From Sweltsa coloradensis (taxonomy: Eukaryota; Arthropoda; Insecta; Plecoptera; Chloroperlidae): 64,000 nt of DNA. Each line of letters begins with the position of its first letter. The stretch's first letter is position 1. The translations under genes were made by a program, and so were the position numbers. The notes below the pieces were generated by a model, which was not told where the DNA came from, did not search any database, and saw nothing but the letters and a program-made list of their open reading frames with translations. The stretch spans positions 186,001 to 250,000 of the forward strand of contig JAMZAV010000636.1 of NCBI GenBank assembly GCA_024449915.1. The letters are read 5' to 3'. Positions 1-12,217 of this stretch are shown here, in pieces.

Positions 1-1480
1 CTCGCCATCACTATCACTATCATTTTCACTGTCACACTCATTTTGCGACATCACATCGTCTACAACGTTTTCGGCGTCATCTAAAGCGGGAGCGCGGTTG
101 AAACAACCATATCCCGAGCAGTAGCCACACGCTGGAGCAAGTAAGTCCATTTTTGGCATTTACTTTTTGAGTGCTCACATCCCGTTTTAGAGTTGCATGA
201 TATAATTCTGATTAGTTTATCTGGTGCTGGAGCCTTAAGTGTTGGGATTGGCGTCAGTTGCCCATTCTCAAGTTTCGATCCACTCCCAATCAGCGAGATT
301 GAGTTAAACCTCTCTCCATTCGTGCACCTGATGGAACACCCTATAAGAATGCTGCTGGACTGCCTGAGATGTAGGCGGAAGGCTGATTAAATGGAAATTA
401 CCGTCAATGCGAGCTCTTGAGGCAATCTTTATATAAATCTGGGACCTTTTAAGTCAAGAGAGTCACAGCTTTTCTCAGGATAAAATAAAGAGTTGAAAGC
501 TTCGCCAGCATCTGGTAGACTTTCTTGGGTAGATGAACTGTCGTCGAAGATTGCAATAAACTTCTGCAGAGCATTACTATTTTTCAATTTCTTGAAAGGC
601 TTTACTTTGCCTAGCCGGTAAAGAGCAGAGGTAGTGTCACATCCAGTAACAGCATGCAAGAAAAGCATATGGTTTTTCATGTCCCCAAAAACTGTTTGCA
701 AAGCCACACTGCTAAAGTTTTTTCCAGATATTAACATTTATATATCGCGGTCCTTCTCTCCTAGACTCCTCCTAGCACTAGAAGATCAGTATCTTCACCG
801 ACAAGTACTGTGGGAGCATATTGCGTCTGGCTGCTGCAAGTGCTGTGCAAACAATTAGTGCGTCCTCGTCACCTGGAGCTTGAATCATATGTATTCCAGA
901 AATTGAGAGATGTGCTGCCAGAGCGGTCTATAAGTTGTGTCTTGTTGGTGGTTAGTCAGAAAATCTTCTTGAGTTGCAACAGCTAACGCGTTGTCGTCAA
1001 CAACGACATCTGCTGAAGATGATCCACATCATCGCCGGACATGCTCCGTATCTTTTGTTGACGGCTTCTGGTAGCTGTCAAATATCACCGTGGTTTGAGC
1101 TTTTTTTTTTAGCTAGTGTGACGTTTTAAATACGACACATTCTGTTCGTAGAGTTTCGTATCCACACAACGCGGCGCAATAAGTGACCCCCGTCGATGGC
1201 GAATGCGGCTAATTTGGGGGAAGGTCTTGTTCAGCTGGAGCAATTTCTTGAAGAGGCCTGAAGAGGGTGGTCTTCGTCCCCTTGCTTTAAGAGAATTCAT
1301 CAAAAAGTGTAGGTGGTCTTGCTGCCAGTTCGTCGGTGAGATGCTCTGCAAGCTCCTCGCCAGTCCGGACGATGCTCAACATTCAGTGGAAGAGCTGCAT
1401 AGGATGGATATATCATTGCGGACCTGGATACCATTTAAGACGGTTGCCAGAGATTTAATCTTCGCTTGCATTTTCAGGTG
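1..1480 (-). pseudogene. Decayed copy of a multicopy PIN/FEN-like protein family with Cys-rich, acidic tail
   Basis: On the minus strand, collinear pieces can be read in different frames. They are FAIDGGHLLRRVVW (about 1150-1210), TTVIFDSYQKPSTKDTEH (about 1035-1100), a segment DEDALIVCTALAAARR followed in a shifted frame by VGEDTDLLVL (about 770-890), HAVTGCDTTSALYRLGK (about 600-660), and near the window start a Cys-rich stretch PACGYCSGYGCFN followed by an acidic Asp/Ser/Glu tail. I recognise this order from large uncharacterised proteins that occur in many copies in arthropod and cnidarian genomes. The Asp-rich motifs resemble PIN/FEN1-type nucleases, which is my inference and not a demonstrated activity. 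Several frameshifts and stops break the frame, so it is a pseudogene. The longest intact piece is 429-737. Upstream, 1474-1662 may hold more of the N-terminus, with less certainty. The C-terminus may continue beyond position 1. Confidence 0.55.
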
Positions 1481-2214
1481 AATTTGACTGAACAGTTTCC
1501 AACCATTGCCTTCACGAACTTAAATTCCACATCTCTAGCACAGTCGTAACTTGTAACTTGTTGTGTCGTTGTTGTAAGTAACTTGTCTGTTGCCGCCACA
1601 CCACACACAGAGACACAAGTAGTGGTGAGACGTGCTGGAAGGAGCTGTGGAGTCGTAGCCACTCTCGCATCTTTGTGGTATCTTGGGTGTCTCGTCTTTG
1701 ACGGGACATGTTCAAGTTCAAGGTCAAGGTCAAGGTCAAGTTTAAGTTCAAGTTTTTATTGATCCGTTGATTTATACAGGGTACAAATGGATGTCGTCAA
1801 GTTCATAAATACTAAAGATATAATAGTTAAAAGTAGGATGTAATAAATATGTACATTACACTTAAAATAGAATAAACTAGGAGGGCCTGGAACAGATTAG
1901 TAACAATTATTGTGTACCAGCTCACGTAGAGACACAGTAGACCTGTAAGATACAGGTATCTTCTTGAGAGAGATTATATACAAGTAAATAAAATAGTATA
2001 TAGGCCCTAAGTGACAAGATATTTACACAGTGGGTTAGGTATATCGGATAGTGCCAGTGCATCTCGACGTGCTGTTCGGATGTGGCCAGGCTGACTCCAC
2101 AGAACTCTTCCACAGAATCTATAACCTTTGCTGGTGCTGGCAAATTGAATGCACCCATTTGGCAAGGGTCGCTTCAGAAAGTACCCGGCCATAAGTAAGG
2201 CCGCCAGGCGCCAA

Positions 2215-2288
2215 TCATAACTAAGTGTGACAGTGAAAATGATAATGATAGTGATAGTTATGGCGAGAGTCTTATGTCACCAGTTAGG
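2215..2288 (+). pseudogene. Second, inverted fragment of the same family's acidic C-terminal tail
   Basis: This short + strand stretch reads CDSENDNDSDSYGE and continues LMSPVRRRRQLN to a stop at about 2288. Its first 40 bases are the near-exact reverse complement of positions 1-38, which encode the same acidic tail on the other strand. It is therefore a second, oppositely oriented piece of the same coding family. The join between the two is unexplained: either two independent insertions or an inversion. Confidence 0.45.
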
Positions 2289-5200
2289 AGGCGTCGTCAG
2301 CTAAATTAATTTCAAGAACAAATGGGTAAGGGGAGGGGTTAATAATTTACTTAATACTACAAGGAACGCGATAAAAATGTTTTAGGAACAGCAGTTATTT
2401 ATTTTTCTGTAAAACTCTTGGTACAACATTTCGATAGAACAACAGTGACTGCTGAATGATGGTGAATTCAAGGGAAACCAAGTAAATGATGTTCTATGAA
2501 ACATTTAATTGCAACGACTTGATACTCGCAATACGTTTTTAATTGGTATATTTCTTGGTATAGGAAACGTTTAACTGTTAAAATAACACTGAACTTGCTG
2601 GTTGCTATATTTTTGTGGCAATGATTTGCAATATAGTACAAATTATGGTTATTATGAAGGAGGGTAAATTATATTTAATTATTTCTATCAATAGGGGTTG
2701 TAAATAATAACAGGGGAAATTTTGTTATGTCTATTCGGCAGCAAATCGACATGTAGATCGCAGCACTGGCGGCGCGCTACGTCACAACATGGCTGGCGTA
2801 ATTGTAATTCCGGGCTGGAGCGTATATGGCGCTAACGTGTGTTAGTCGCGCCGCTTATGACAATTCGGGGATTATTTCCGATCTGTTCACTAACATTTAC
2901 CTTTCTCGCACACGCATTAAATAAGATGTATATTTTCATCTACGGTTTGCATTTGTTATGCTCTTATACAACCACAAGTAGGCGTAATTGCGTAGGTAGG
3001 CCAACTATAGCCAAAATTGAACCTTCCTATTCCTATATTTCTGAATGGGATAGGGATGAAATGTAAAATATTATATATAAATCATCATAATAGTTGGGTA
3101 TATTATTATGTTTGAGCGTAAGAATATCCAGAAAATAATTCATAAGCAGATTATTATTTATTATTTAATTACTAGGCCTACTATAAGTAAAGTTGCCCGC
3201 CGAAATTGGTATTGGTCCAAGGAATTATTACCAAATTTGAATTTAGAATGTTAAGTTTTTGAAGTGAAACGAGTCTGATTGTTGTACCAACAAATATTTT
3301 GCAACAAATTGATATAACACTGAACAGCTGAAGTGCAAGGTGCAATATTTAACGTTTTCCCGCGATAATGTAATAACAATAAATAGTACAACTTGTATTA
3401 TTTTCATCATATTCCATGAAAATGTAAAAAAATTAGGCCTACATCTATGCTAAAATCCGGGTGTTGTCAATTTGTAATCATCGACAAAGTGTGCTTTATT
3501 CAGAACATGACGAAACTTCTAAAAATACTTGGCTGCAGAAATTGGTATTTATTATGAAAAATGTTAATTGAAAACGATTTTTCCGAATTTATTACTACAC
3601 ATAGGCCTACCTGTTTTGTTGTTGATAAAAACGCACTACAGTGTAGTAATTTTGAGGTTTAGCCCATCACATACGAAACAAATTGAATGTAGGCCTATGT
3701 GCTATGTAGGCCTGTATGTGTAACAATTGGGAACGGTGTGATAGCCTATTGGCATAAGCATGGATTAAATTTTTTGTCTGAAATTGTAAAACGCGATTTA
3801 ATATGAGTGTCGGTGACGGGTAAAAAACAATAGGCCTAAGTATAATTATTAAAAAAAGAACATAAATAAATAATAAATCTATCAAACACAACGGGAAAAC
3901 TCAGTGGGTGACACCACACTGTCATCTGACTATATGTTTTCGGACTTTATCCCTGGACTTAAATGTAAGAATAATGTTTTTATTAAGAGTAGGCCCTACC
4001 GAAATTTAAATTGAGATCACGATAATTTAAAAGTTGTTGTTTAAGTGTAAAGAGTTGTATTTTAAAAGAGAAATGTAGGCCAATGCTTAACCATTCGAGA
4101 CATAACCCTTGCGTCAGGTGTCCACTTTATGGTGCACTTACAGGCCCCATTCTTTCATTTAAAAATTTGTTTTCTTGTGATAACCATAGCACAAATATGT
4201 CTTTATTTTATTTCTAACGTTCAACATCCGTAAACAAAACGTATCACGCCGAAAACTCAACTTTTTAGTTACATCTACACGTTCTTCCACGTTATTTGCC
4301 GCTGTGTCTACCTGAGTGATCACTACTGCTAGGGTTCTACGTTCCGCCAACAGGGCCGCGCTAGTGTGCTTTTTGGTGCCGAATAGGTCACTTGGATCGC
4401 CTGCTAAAGCAGAAAAACCAAAAATTCAAAGAAATGAAATTTTTTCAAGATGGCGGATTTTTCCCATGACATTTAATTATTTCTATCAATAGGGGTTGCA
4501 AATAATGACAAAGAAAAAAAATCAAGTCATTTGGTCAGTTGAATCACCTGCTACAGCAAACAATCTGCGAAATACAACATGTCGGAGTTTTTTCAAGATG
4601 GCGGATTTTCCCCAAGTGGGATTTTTTGTAAAAAATTGAGTTTTTTGTTCAGGATCATCCCCTGAACGTATTCCAGCAATAATATTTGAGAAACTTTAAA
4701 TGTCTGGGTTTTGCCCAAAAATTGTCTAGCTGGCCTGTACTATTAGTAAATAGGACATTTACTGTTGTGGGAAACAATATCGACTGACTTCTTTTCCGAG
4801 CCATTATCGGGAATTTAATCGAATCTAGTCAAGTTTTGTGTTTATGTATTGCATAATTTTACAAAGTATCATCACTCGATATTCTAAGTTACCTCCATTT
4901 ACCTAAAGTCGACATGGAGGCAGCAAGCACATTTCCACCAACTTTCACTTGAACATGCCTGTCGAAAAGGTGTCCATATTATTTTTACACTGTCCATGAA
5001 CACTCTCGTCGGGTGCGATTCATGACTGTATGCCCCCCCCCCCTTCATGTAAGTGCCCTCACTGATCGTACCATGCAACTTATTCAATGTGTGTTCAGTG
5101 ACGTAACTATAAGACATTTATTTTGGGGGAAGGGGGGGGGGGTCTAACATTACCTATATACGGGAGAGTCAGCCCCGGAAAATGTTGATTTCGAACTTTG

Positions 5201-5565
5201 CTTGCATAATATGGTGGTATTTTTACTAAGTATGGACTTGGTTTTACAGATAATTTGTCAAATTGGGAAGATTGTCTTCTTTATTGTCCGTTCACAAAAT
5301 CTTCAAAATGTGGCCTCCCTCGACCCATTCTGACCGAATTTGTAGTTAAATCACTGTATTTTTTTTGTAGGTGCACATAGCACATAAATGCACAAAGCGG
5401 TATCTACCGCTATGTGCATTAAACAACTATGTAGAGATAGTTCAAGGTTCAAGGTTCCTTATTAGCATCTTTTTTGGGGTTATATTACATAATGTAAATG
5501 ATGACGCTGAATAATGGCGTTTGAAATTGCAAGATTGGTCAACGATGTAGTTTTCGTTTTTTTTT
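2289..5565. other. AT-rich stretch without a recognised gene
   Basis: I see no exon or intact element here. The palindrome TAGGCCTA recurs several times (3170-3180, 3433-3440, 3600-3608, 3690-3715, 3830-3840). A short phrase around 2680-2705 (ATTTCTATCAATAGGGGTTG) is repeated at about 4475-4500, followed by short 'caagatggcgga' repeats near 4445 and 4595, so a fragmentary repeat is present. This DNA probably lies upstream of, or inside an intron of, protease gene 1, whose last exon is at 11937. Confidence 0.4.
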
Positions 5566-7292
5566 TGATGAGCGTAGCGAGCGAAGCGAAGATTCCATTT
5601 CACTACACCGGAGAAAAAAATCCGGAATGTTTTTTTTTTCTTTTTTTGTATTTTTGGCTTTTTGTTAACACGATTCCGGCTGGCTAAACCGATACTCCAA
5701 TTGCGATGAAATTTTCTGGAGACCTTCGAAATCTCTGAAATTAGAACTGCTACGTTTTTGAGCGCAATCAAAAAATTATTTCTCATGAAAATCGCAATTT
5801 TACGATTTTAACGATTTTTTTAAAATTCTTCGACAAATAACATCTACATGCTTTATCCGATTTTAATGATTTTTTTCACAGAACCATAATTTTATGAATT
5901 AAGATATTCGTGGAAAGAGTACAGAGTATGTATGTGAAGAATGTGAGTTGCGTGGAAACTAAGGATGGCAGAACGGATTGGTTTGAAGTCAAGACAGGTC
6001 TTAGACAAGGGAGTGTACTGTCACCGATGCTCTTCAATATAGTACTCGACGAGATATTGAGGAAAGTGGAGAGGGGTGGGCCAGAGTCGTCTAGAACCTT
6101 AATATATGCTGACGATATACTCATATGGGGGAAGTCATGGGAAGAGGTACAGAAGAAAGTGGAGAAATGGAATGAACGTACAGAAGAATTTGGACTAGAG
6201 ATAAGCATTGACAAGAGTGAAGTGATGGTTATGGGGAAAAGTAAGAAATCTGGGAATAGGAAAAAGATTGTACTTCGAGGGGAAGAACTAGTAGAGACAC
6301 ATATGTTTAAATACCTGGGCAGCATAATCTCCGACGATGGAAAAATAGACGCGGAGATTGCAAGGCGTACTGGTATCGCTGAGAGTTTCTTCCAGTTAGT
6401 GAGGAAACTGCTTTGGAAAAAAGAAGTGCCAAGGAGATGCAAACTTTTAATATACAAAGCATATTTTGTACCGGTACTCACATATGGTGCAGTGACATGG
6501 CCAGTTGGGGGTAAAGAAGAGAGACAAATTCAAGCTGCAGAAATGAAATTTTTAAGGAGTGTAATGGGAGTTACGAAGATTGATAAGATGAGGAGCACGA
6601 AGATAAGGAAAGAGCTAGGAGTAGAGAGTTTAAACTTTAAGCTAGGGAAAGAAAGGCTGAGGTGGTTTGGACATATGAAGAGGATGCAGAAGGACAGGAT
6701 CCCTAAGGTACAGTATGAAGAAGATGCAGGAAACAAACAGAGAAAAAGAGGGAGGCCCAGACTGAGATGGGAAGAAGTTATAGCAATGGATTTGAAAAAG
6801 AGAAATGCAACTTGGGAAAGGATTAACCAAGAAAAATGTTGGGAAGAACGAAAAACATGGAACAAACTGGTGGAGGTCCCTGAGGAAGAAGACAGAGGAG
6901 AGGAAGAAAGTGAAGTTGATGACGCAGAGGAAGAAAAGATGATGTGGGAGAAGCGTCAGGCATGGCTAGCCGGCTTCGATAACCCCGTGGAGCCAAGAAT
7001 GTGGTGGGACCCTCCCACCCCCTACCCGACTTAGTTGGAAATAGGGTTTGATATTAATTAATGAAAATCGAAATTTTACGGTTTTTATCTCTTTTTAAAA
7101 TTACGATTAATCAAAAAAATTAAAAATTAAGGTTTATTTTTTTAAAATTTAAATTAATTTTAAAAAATCTTCAACTAAGTAATGATTCTTTCACAGAACA
7201 ACAGAAAATCCGCATAGCACATGGCAGCTCAATGTACCAATTACGCTCATCCAACAACGCGCCTGAAAAAGCGTTTGCGAAGCTTCCTAGTT
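5566..7292 (+). repeat. Short interspersed repeat 'family A' (copy 1), split by an RT insertion
   Basis: It starts with TTGATGAGCGTAGCGAGCGA and ends with CAACAACGCGCCTGAAAAAG followed by GCGTTTGCGAAGCTTCCTAGT. The interior carries the family's AT-rich phrases, such as the stretch meaning 'atttctcatgaaaatcgcaa'. Other copies are at 13811-14567, 14731-15539, 17567-18197, 19117-19937, 20981-21762 and 33307-34102. The 5' end GGATGAGCG is found inverted (CGCTCATCC) just before a 3' hairpin (ACGC...GCGT) and a terminal CTAGT. This layout resembles Helentron-associated non-autonomous elements. The non-LTR fragment at 5904-7034 interrupts the copy. No protein is encoded. Confidence 0.75.
5904..7034 (+). 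pseudogene. 5'-truncated non-LTR retrotransposon (RTE-like) reverse transcriptase
   Basis: A single open frame of about 375 codons encodes the C-terminal half of a retroelement reverse transcriptase. It contains GLRQGSVLSPMLFNIVLDEI (the finger/palm motif before the active site), the catalytic box YADDILIWG at about residues 67-75, a GLEISIDKSEVMVMGK thumb-proximal motif, FKYLGSIISDDGKI, and the basic C-terminal region RLRWFGHMKRMQKDRIPK with GRPRLRW, typical of RTE-like and related elements. The endonuclease and first RT motifs are missing, so the copy is 5'-truncated. The body has no internal stop, so the insertion is young. It sits inside repeat copy 1, whose sequence resumes at about 7060. 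It has no ATG of its own that needs to be real. The initial Met (5910) is only the first in frame. Confidence 0.85.
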
Positions 7293-7770
7293 TATGTTTT
7301 TGGATGAGCGAAGCGAAGACTTCAATTTCACTGACCCCCCCCTCCCCCCAAATAGCTCGGGTGTTTGTTGTTGTTGTTGTTGTTTCTGTTTGTACGCTCT
7401 CTACCGGGCAAACGGCACTTATTATGCGATCTTGATGAAAATTGGAGGGGACCTTCGAAATCTGTGAACTTAGATCTGCCGAGTTTTTTGGTACAATCGA
7501 AGATATATTTCTCATGAATATCGTACTTTTACGATTTTTTTCGATTTTTAATGCGATTTTTTTGTGATATTTAGCTCGCGACTGGGCAAACGGCTACTAC
7601 GATCTTGATGAAACTTTAAGGGAACGTTTGAAATCACTGGATCTAGATGTTTTATGATTTTGGGGACAATCGAAGAAATATTTCTCATAGATATTTCCCC
7701 GATTTTCAATGCAATATTTGCGTGATATTCGGGTCGATTCTGACCAAACGAGTGGGGCTACAACGTTCAT

Positions 7771-8341
7771 TAAACGAGGGAGCGGAGCGACTGAATGTCT
7801 CCATTCAACTCAAACGGCGCTCATTCTGTGATTCTGTGTGTCTGTCTCTCTGTCGAAAATCAGCCGAACCGCTGAACAGATTGCGCTGAAATTTAAAACA
7901 CACATTCGGTACGAGTTAACTGAGAAATGTTAACAAAATCAGCTAGATCAATTGCGATTTAATCATACAATAAATAAAATGTGATTTTTAAAAATATCGA
8001 TAGCATTTGTTAGCCGTTAGTTCGAACTTTTTTTATATTTTTACATATTATTTTTGAGGGGTGTTAAAAAAGAAATAAAAATTAGGTGATTTTGTTTCAT
8101 CTTGGAAATTTGTTAATGTTTCACGCTAATACGTTTTGAACACGATTCGCATTTATAATGTTCAATTTAAACTAGGGAAACGCCAAAGTCGTTGTTAAAC
8201 GAGTGAGTGAGCCAAGTGTTGAGTACCCGGGAACATCCCCTTTCCTCCCATACCTATGACTAAATCTAGCCCAGTATGGGGAATGATACTATACACATGG
8301 CTCACTCACTCGTTTAACAACGACTTTGGCGTTTCCCTAGT
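7771..8341 (+). mobile_element. 571-bp non-autonomous element (subfamily E) with Helentron-like ends
   Basis: It is delimited by comparison with empty family-B copies: host sequence reads ...acgttcat | element | attttatatgg.... The element begins TAAACGAGGGAGCGGAGCGA. Near its 3' end the inverted form GGCTCACTCACTCGTTTAAC occurs, directly followed by a hairpin AACG-ACTTTGG-CGTT and the terminus TTCCCTAGT. This is the same architecture as families A, B and D, but with different terminal sequences. A second, inverted copy of the last 43 bp lies inside it (8171-8213). No coding sequence and no obvious target duplication. Confidence 0.6.
8171..8341. repeat. Perfect 43-bp inverted repeat (171-bp palindromic unit)
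   Basis: The first 43 bases (starting ACTAGGGAAACGCCAAAGTC) are the exact reverse complement of the last 43 (ending GACTTTGGCGTTTCCCTAGT), with an 85-bp spacer. The arms are the 3' end of subfamily E, so this looks either like a MITE made from two 3' ends or like one copy nested at the end of another. The lack of divergence between the arms implies recent formation or ongoing conversion. Confidence 0.85.
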
Positions 8342-8603
8342 ATTTTATATGGACATTAAGGTTATGGTGTTGTAGTGCCTTTCGAAACAAAAAGTTGAAA
8401 AAGTTAGCCAGAATTTATAGAAATAAAGTTTTCAATGTAAGACTTTTACAGGTGTATAATAATTAACAAGTAACTATATAAACTTGACAACAATACCTAC
8501 AATAAGATCGAATAGCTTGTCTTTGGGCCTCGAGATATTTTACATTCTAATAAAAAATATCCTATTAAAAAAAATGTAATGGTACTTAAAAAGTAATGAT
8601 ACA

Positions 8604-10215
8604 TTCGTTTTCATATATATAGACTACACCATTCATCCGATCTCCATGAAACTTGGCACATATATGTATTTTTTCACGGGGAAGGTTTCTATGCTATCCT
8701 CCACGAGGTGATCGGTACCTGCAAAGAGGATACACACCATTCATCCGATTTCCATGAAACTATTGTTTCACGGGGAAGGTTTCTTCTGAGATCGCAGCAA
8801 CGCGCGACGGGTAAGATTGTAGTTTAAGTTTATAAAAACAATATACATAGTTTATCATTTATGATAATCTGACATTGACAAAAATATTTTTTAAATTTAT
8901 TTTTGGGTTGAGCGGTAGCACAATATAGACGATTATAGTGAAATTTATGAGCGAGCCGACACTAAACACATGGCCATCACCATTAGGCCACCCGCTAGGC
9001 GATTCACCCAGCTGCAGCTCGCGCGAGGCAATGCACAGAGTCTGTGAGTGATGATTCCACATTTGAAGCAGATGTGTGTAGAAAAAACTATACAATGAAC
9101 TCGTTAAAAGAAATTTACGGTTATCGCAAGTAAATTACGCCTTTACTTTTCAGCCTTTATTATTGCAACTTGACAGGTTATTCCATCACACAAGTGATAA
9201 TCTTCTTGCGAAATATAAATGATATAGGTGACTATTTTCTATCTAAAATAAATAAATTGATCGTGTCACGCTCAAACATTGCGCCTCAAAAATCACACTC
9301 CAAATATTTTATTAAAACTCGTATTGTCCCAAATACAGGTAAATAAGTTTAATGCCAATTTGTAGTCATGATCAAGATATAAATTTATATAAGTATCAAT
9401 GAGCTAACTCAAAATTGCTAGCAAACAATGACTAATCTATTGGGGCGAACAGATTATGATACATTTACGATTATATTAAGCAACATTTAGCCTTTCTTAA
9501 AATCCGATTTCATTGCAAATTTACATACTAATACTTTATAATTGTAAAAACCACCATGCAAAATGTCGTTGATGTATCTTTAAATCTTCTACATGTAAAA
9601 AAAAAGAAAATCTCGACAAGATCAAAACGTGCTCCAAAACATAATTTGATTGGACACCCCTGATAAACTATTGAATGAAACTAATTGTTTTTTGGCACTA
9701 TACTTAACTGTTTGTACATGATTAATCGCATCCACCCAGCATTTTGGAATAATTTGGCAATATCATCGTAAAGTTTGACAAAACGTTTACACAAAAATTT
9801 TGATTTCGTTATCTGAATATTTTCTGTCACACGTGGATTCGCCACTAATAACGCCAGGAAAATTTATTACGAGTATTCTATTAACAAACAATCGAGGCAA
9901 GTCGTATTTGAGTTTCGTTGTGATAACGCAAAACTGATAGCAGACTTTTAATGAAAAACTATCGCAATGTGTAAAATATCAAAATTTTACGGCTGACTAA
10001 ACTTACATTAAGGAACACTTACGCCCCTCACAAGAGTATTAAATTTTAAGGAGTGATGCAGTGTTCTTTTGGTATTATGCCTGTAAAGTTTCGTTTGCAT
10101 TGTTTAATATCTTCTACCTTAAATAAATGCAAAGGTCTTGACGCGCTCTAAATGTGCACGGATACATACATCTATAAACTTGTTGCAAACCTATAAGGTC
10201 ACAGTCGCGGTACAT
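8604..10215. other. No gene recognised; one short direct repeat
   Basis: The phrase 'accattcatccgat.tccatgaaact' followed by 'cacggggaaggtttct' occurs twice (about 8630-8695 and 8731-8785). The rest is AT-rich sequence with no protease exon, RT motif or tRNA-like sequence that I can identify. Confidence 0.4.
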
Positions 10216-10216
10216 T

Positions 10217-11605
10217 AATTGGATGAGCGAAACGAAAAAATGTGTGTCTCGTTGGTCTGGTCAGCGTATCTGCTTCCAATGCAGAAGGTCCAGGGTTTGA
10301 TTCCCGCCAAAGTCAGAAGTTTTTTAACTTCTGATTTGGTCTTAAGTCCATCCGTTCTTGTCTTAAGAGTTTGTAAACGGTGACTTTGGAGCCGTCCTAG
10401 CAACGAAGCACACAATAAATTCAGAGTTGTTCTGAATCGGCCTTGTTGATTCTGGCTTTGATCCGCGGGTGTTCGCACTGTCCATACCACTTACTGCTAT
10501 ATTTCCTATTAAAAAAATATCGATCTTTGGTTGGTTATCGGTCACTCGTCGATTGCGTCGGGCCCTACAGGGTTGGCTTAGTCGCTTTGATTTACTGTCC
10601 CCCAATAAAAATCAGTTATTATAACTGAGTGGGTAGACTCTAAATACAATTTATTTTGTCATTTATTTATTAAGATTTGAATTTCACGAACCCCCCCAAA
10701 ACAATTCGAGTATTTTTATTTTATATTTTTTTGTCTTTTTGCTCTCTCTCTACCGGGTAAACGGCATATGTGATCTTGATGAAAATAGTAGGGAGATCTT
10801 CGAAATCTATGAACTTAGATCTACCGAGTTTTTGGGTACCATCGAATTAATATTTCTCGTGAATATCGTACTTTTGCGATTTTTTCCGTTTTTAATGCGA
10901 TATTTCGTGATATTTGGGCCGAATCTGACCAAACAAGTGGGCCGCTACAACGTTCTAATTTCACATGGACATTAAGCTCCGTATGTATTGCCTTTTGAAA
11001 GAAAAAGTTGAAAAAGTAAGCCAGTATTCATAGAAATAAAGTATTTTTTATTTTTTAAATATAAGTATTTTACAGGTGTATAATTAACAAGTAACTATAT
11101 AGAAACTAGATAACAATCACCAACAATGCGTACAACAACCAAGTCTTTATTTTACATATTACATACTATTGTTAATTGAGGGGTATAGAAGCAAAACCAG
11201 CCATCTCCATTTTGGAAATGGCCGAAATTGGAAATCACTGCCAGGTGGATATAGCTGGTTTTGAAGTTGATGTCTGATTTTCTTGTGTTATATCATTGGA
11301 TATGGACCTTGTTTTGAACTTAACTATTAGTTATATGTGCAATTAAAATAAATAGCTATTCATATTCATGTCTTACTCATTCAATGTGTTGAAAAAGTCA
11401 AAGTGGAGATGCCTGGTTATTATTGGTATTACCATAGCAGTTTGCTTTATAAAAATTAACCTAATTTAACAAAAAATAATTTTGCAATGTAACTTAAAAA
11501 AGTAATGAGATCCCACGCATACAAAAAACTTACTAATCATTGGACAGATAAAGTCAACCAGAAACGCGACTGGAAAAAGCGTTCGCGAAGCGGCCTCCAC
11601 TACCT
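10217..11605 (+). repeat. Family B (copy 2), interrupted by a SINE
   Basis: The 5' end ATTGGATGAGCGAAACGAA is at 10217-10235. After a SINE (to about 10668) the family resumes with 'aatttcacgaaccccccc' and the phrases 'gatcttgatgaaaatag', 'atcttcgaaatctatgaac' and 'catggacattaag'. It ends around 11605 with 'aaacgcgactggaaaaagcg' and 'ttcgcgaagcggcct'. A segment around 11165-11400 is not shared with other copies and may be a further insertion. Confidence 0.6.
10236..10668 (+). mobile_element. tRNA-derived SINE, copy 1
   Basis: The head is tRNA-like: 'cgttggtctggtcagcgtatctgc' (A-box region) and GGGTTTGATTCCCGCC (B-box). A body of about 330 bp follows. The same head and body occur at 21833-22250 with high similarity. 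Shared body phrases include 'cagaagttttttaacttctg', 'ggtgacttt.gagccgt', 'gatccgcgggtgttcgcact' and 'taactgagtg.gtagactc'. It is inserted inside a family-B repeat. Confidence 0.75.
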
Positions 11606-11936
11606 CCACCTCATGTGCATTAAACATGACTAGAGATACGTGAAAATAGCGTTTTGTGAATAGATGCTACAAAGCAATATATTTTCACTTAAAACTATGG
11701 TTTTCCAGTCGTACTTAATTTAATATTACATAGTATCTATTATTTACTACACACATTTTTAATCAGTTGATATTGATTCAACCTTGATGACATAATTCCA
11801 AAATAAAAATATTAAAAAACTTCATACACAAGCTTTTGAAGGTGGCCAAAAAAATAGATGCTACAAAACGCTATAAAAGGACACTTGAAAGTGCTATATG
11901 CACGTGTCTCTAAACATGACCGTTTTTTGTTTCCAG

Positions 11937-12107
11937 GGTGATTCTGGGGGACCAATACAAGTAGCCCTAACTTCGCCCCCCAATATGTACAGTATTGTCG
12001 GTGTGACGTCATTTGGTGTGAGCGGTTGTGGAGAGTCTCGCTCGCCAGCCATCTACACCAGAGTATCCCATTACATACCCTGGATAACGAACATTGTCTG
12101 GCCGTAA
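11937..12107 (+). CDS. Terminal exon of clip-type serine protease gene 1 (catalytic Ser exon)
   Basis: A splice acceptor (TTTGTTTCCAG, ending at 11936) opens the exon in phase 0 on GDSGGPIQV, which contains the S1-family nucleophile Ser195 and its oxyanion-hole Gly. It continues with MYSIVGVTSFGVSGCGES, where SFG corresponds to residues 214-216 and the Cys is Cys220. It then reaches SPAIYTRVSHYIPWI, the C-terminal helix, and stops at TAA. Relative to trypsin's Gly226 this exon has Ala. The upstream exons of this gene are not visible and must lie left of the window or be unrecognised. It is the most divergent of the three terminal exons and lacks the FCMY cysteine of the other two. A likely poly(A) signal lies 111 bases downstream. 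Confidence 0.9.
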   Translation, partial: GDSGGPIQVALTSPPNMYSIVGVTSFGVSGCGESRSPAIYTRVSHYIPWITNIVWP

Positions 12108-12217
12108 AATTAGAAATAATGTTAAATTTGAATTTATTGTAAAACGTATTCCATCAAATGAATGTACATAATATGGATATCCATAATATGCAAACTAGTA
12201 AAATATTATTATACAAT

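Larger units (their letters stand above)
7298..8603 (+). repeat. Short interspersed repeat 'family B' (copy 1), split by a further insertion
   Basis: It starts TTTGGATGAGCGAAGCGAAG and carries family phrases such as the 'ctctaccgggcaaacgg' block, 'gatcttgatgaaaattggag' and 'ggaccttcgaaatct'. It is interrupted at 7771-8341 and resumes with the family tail 'tggacattaagg...agccagaatttatagaaataaag'. Comparison with an uninterrupted copy (60177-60782) shows that removing 7771-8341 restores the element. No coding capacity is seen. 3' end not preserved. Confidence 0.7.

Noticed and set aside
1..2270. Terminal inverted repeat of a 2.27-kb DNA transposon
   Set aside because: The inverted match is coding sequence for the same acidic protein tail on both strands, and no target duplication can be seen at the window edge.
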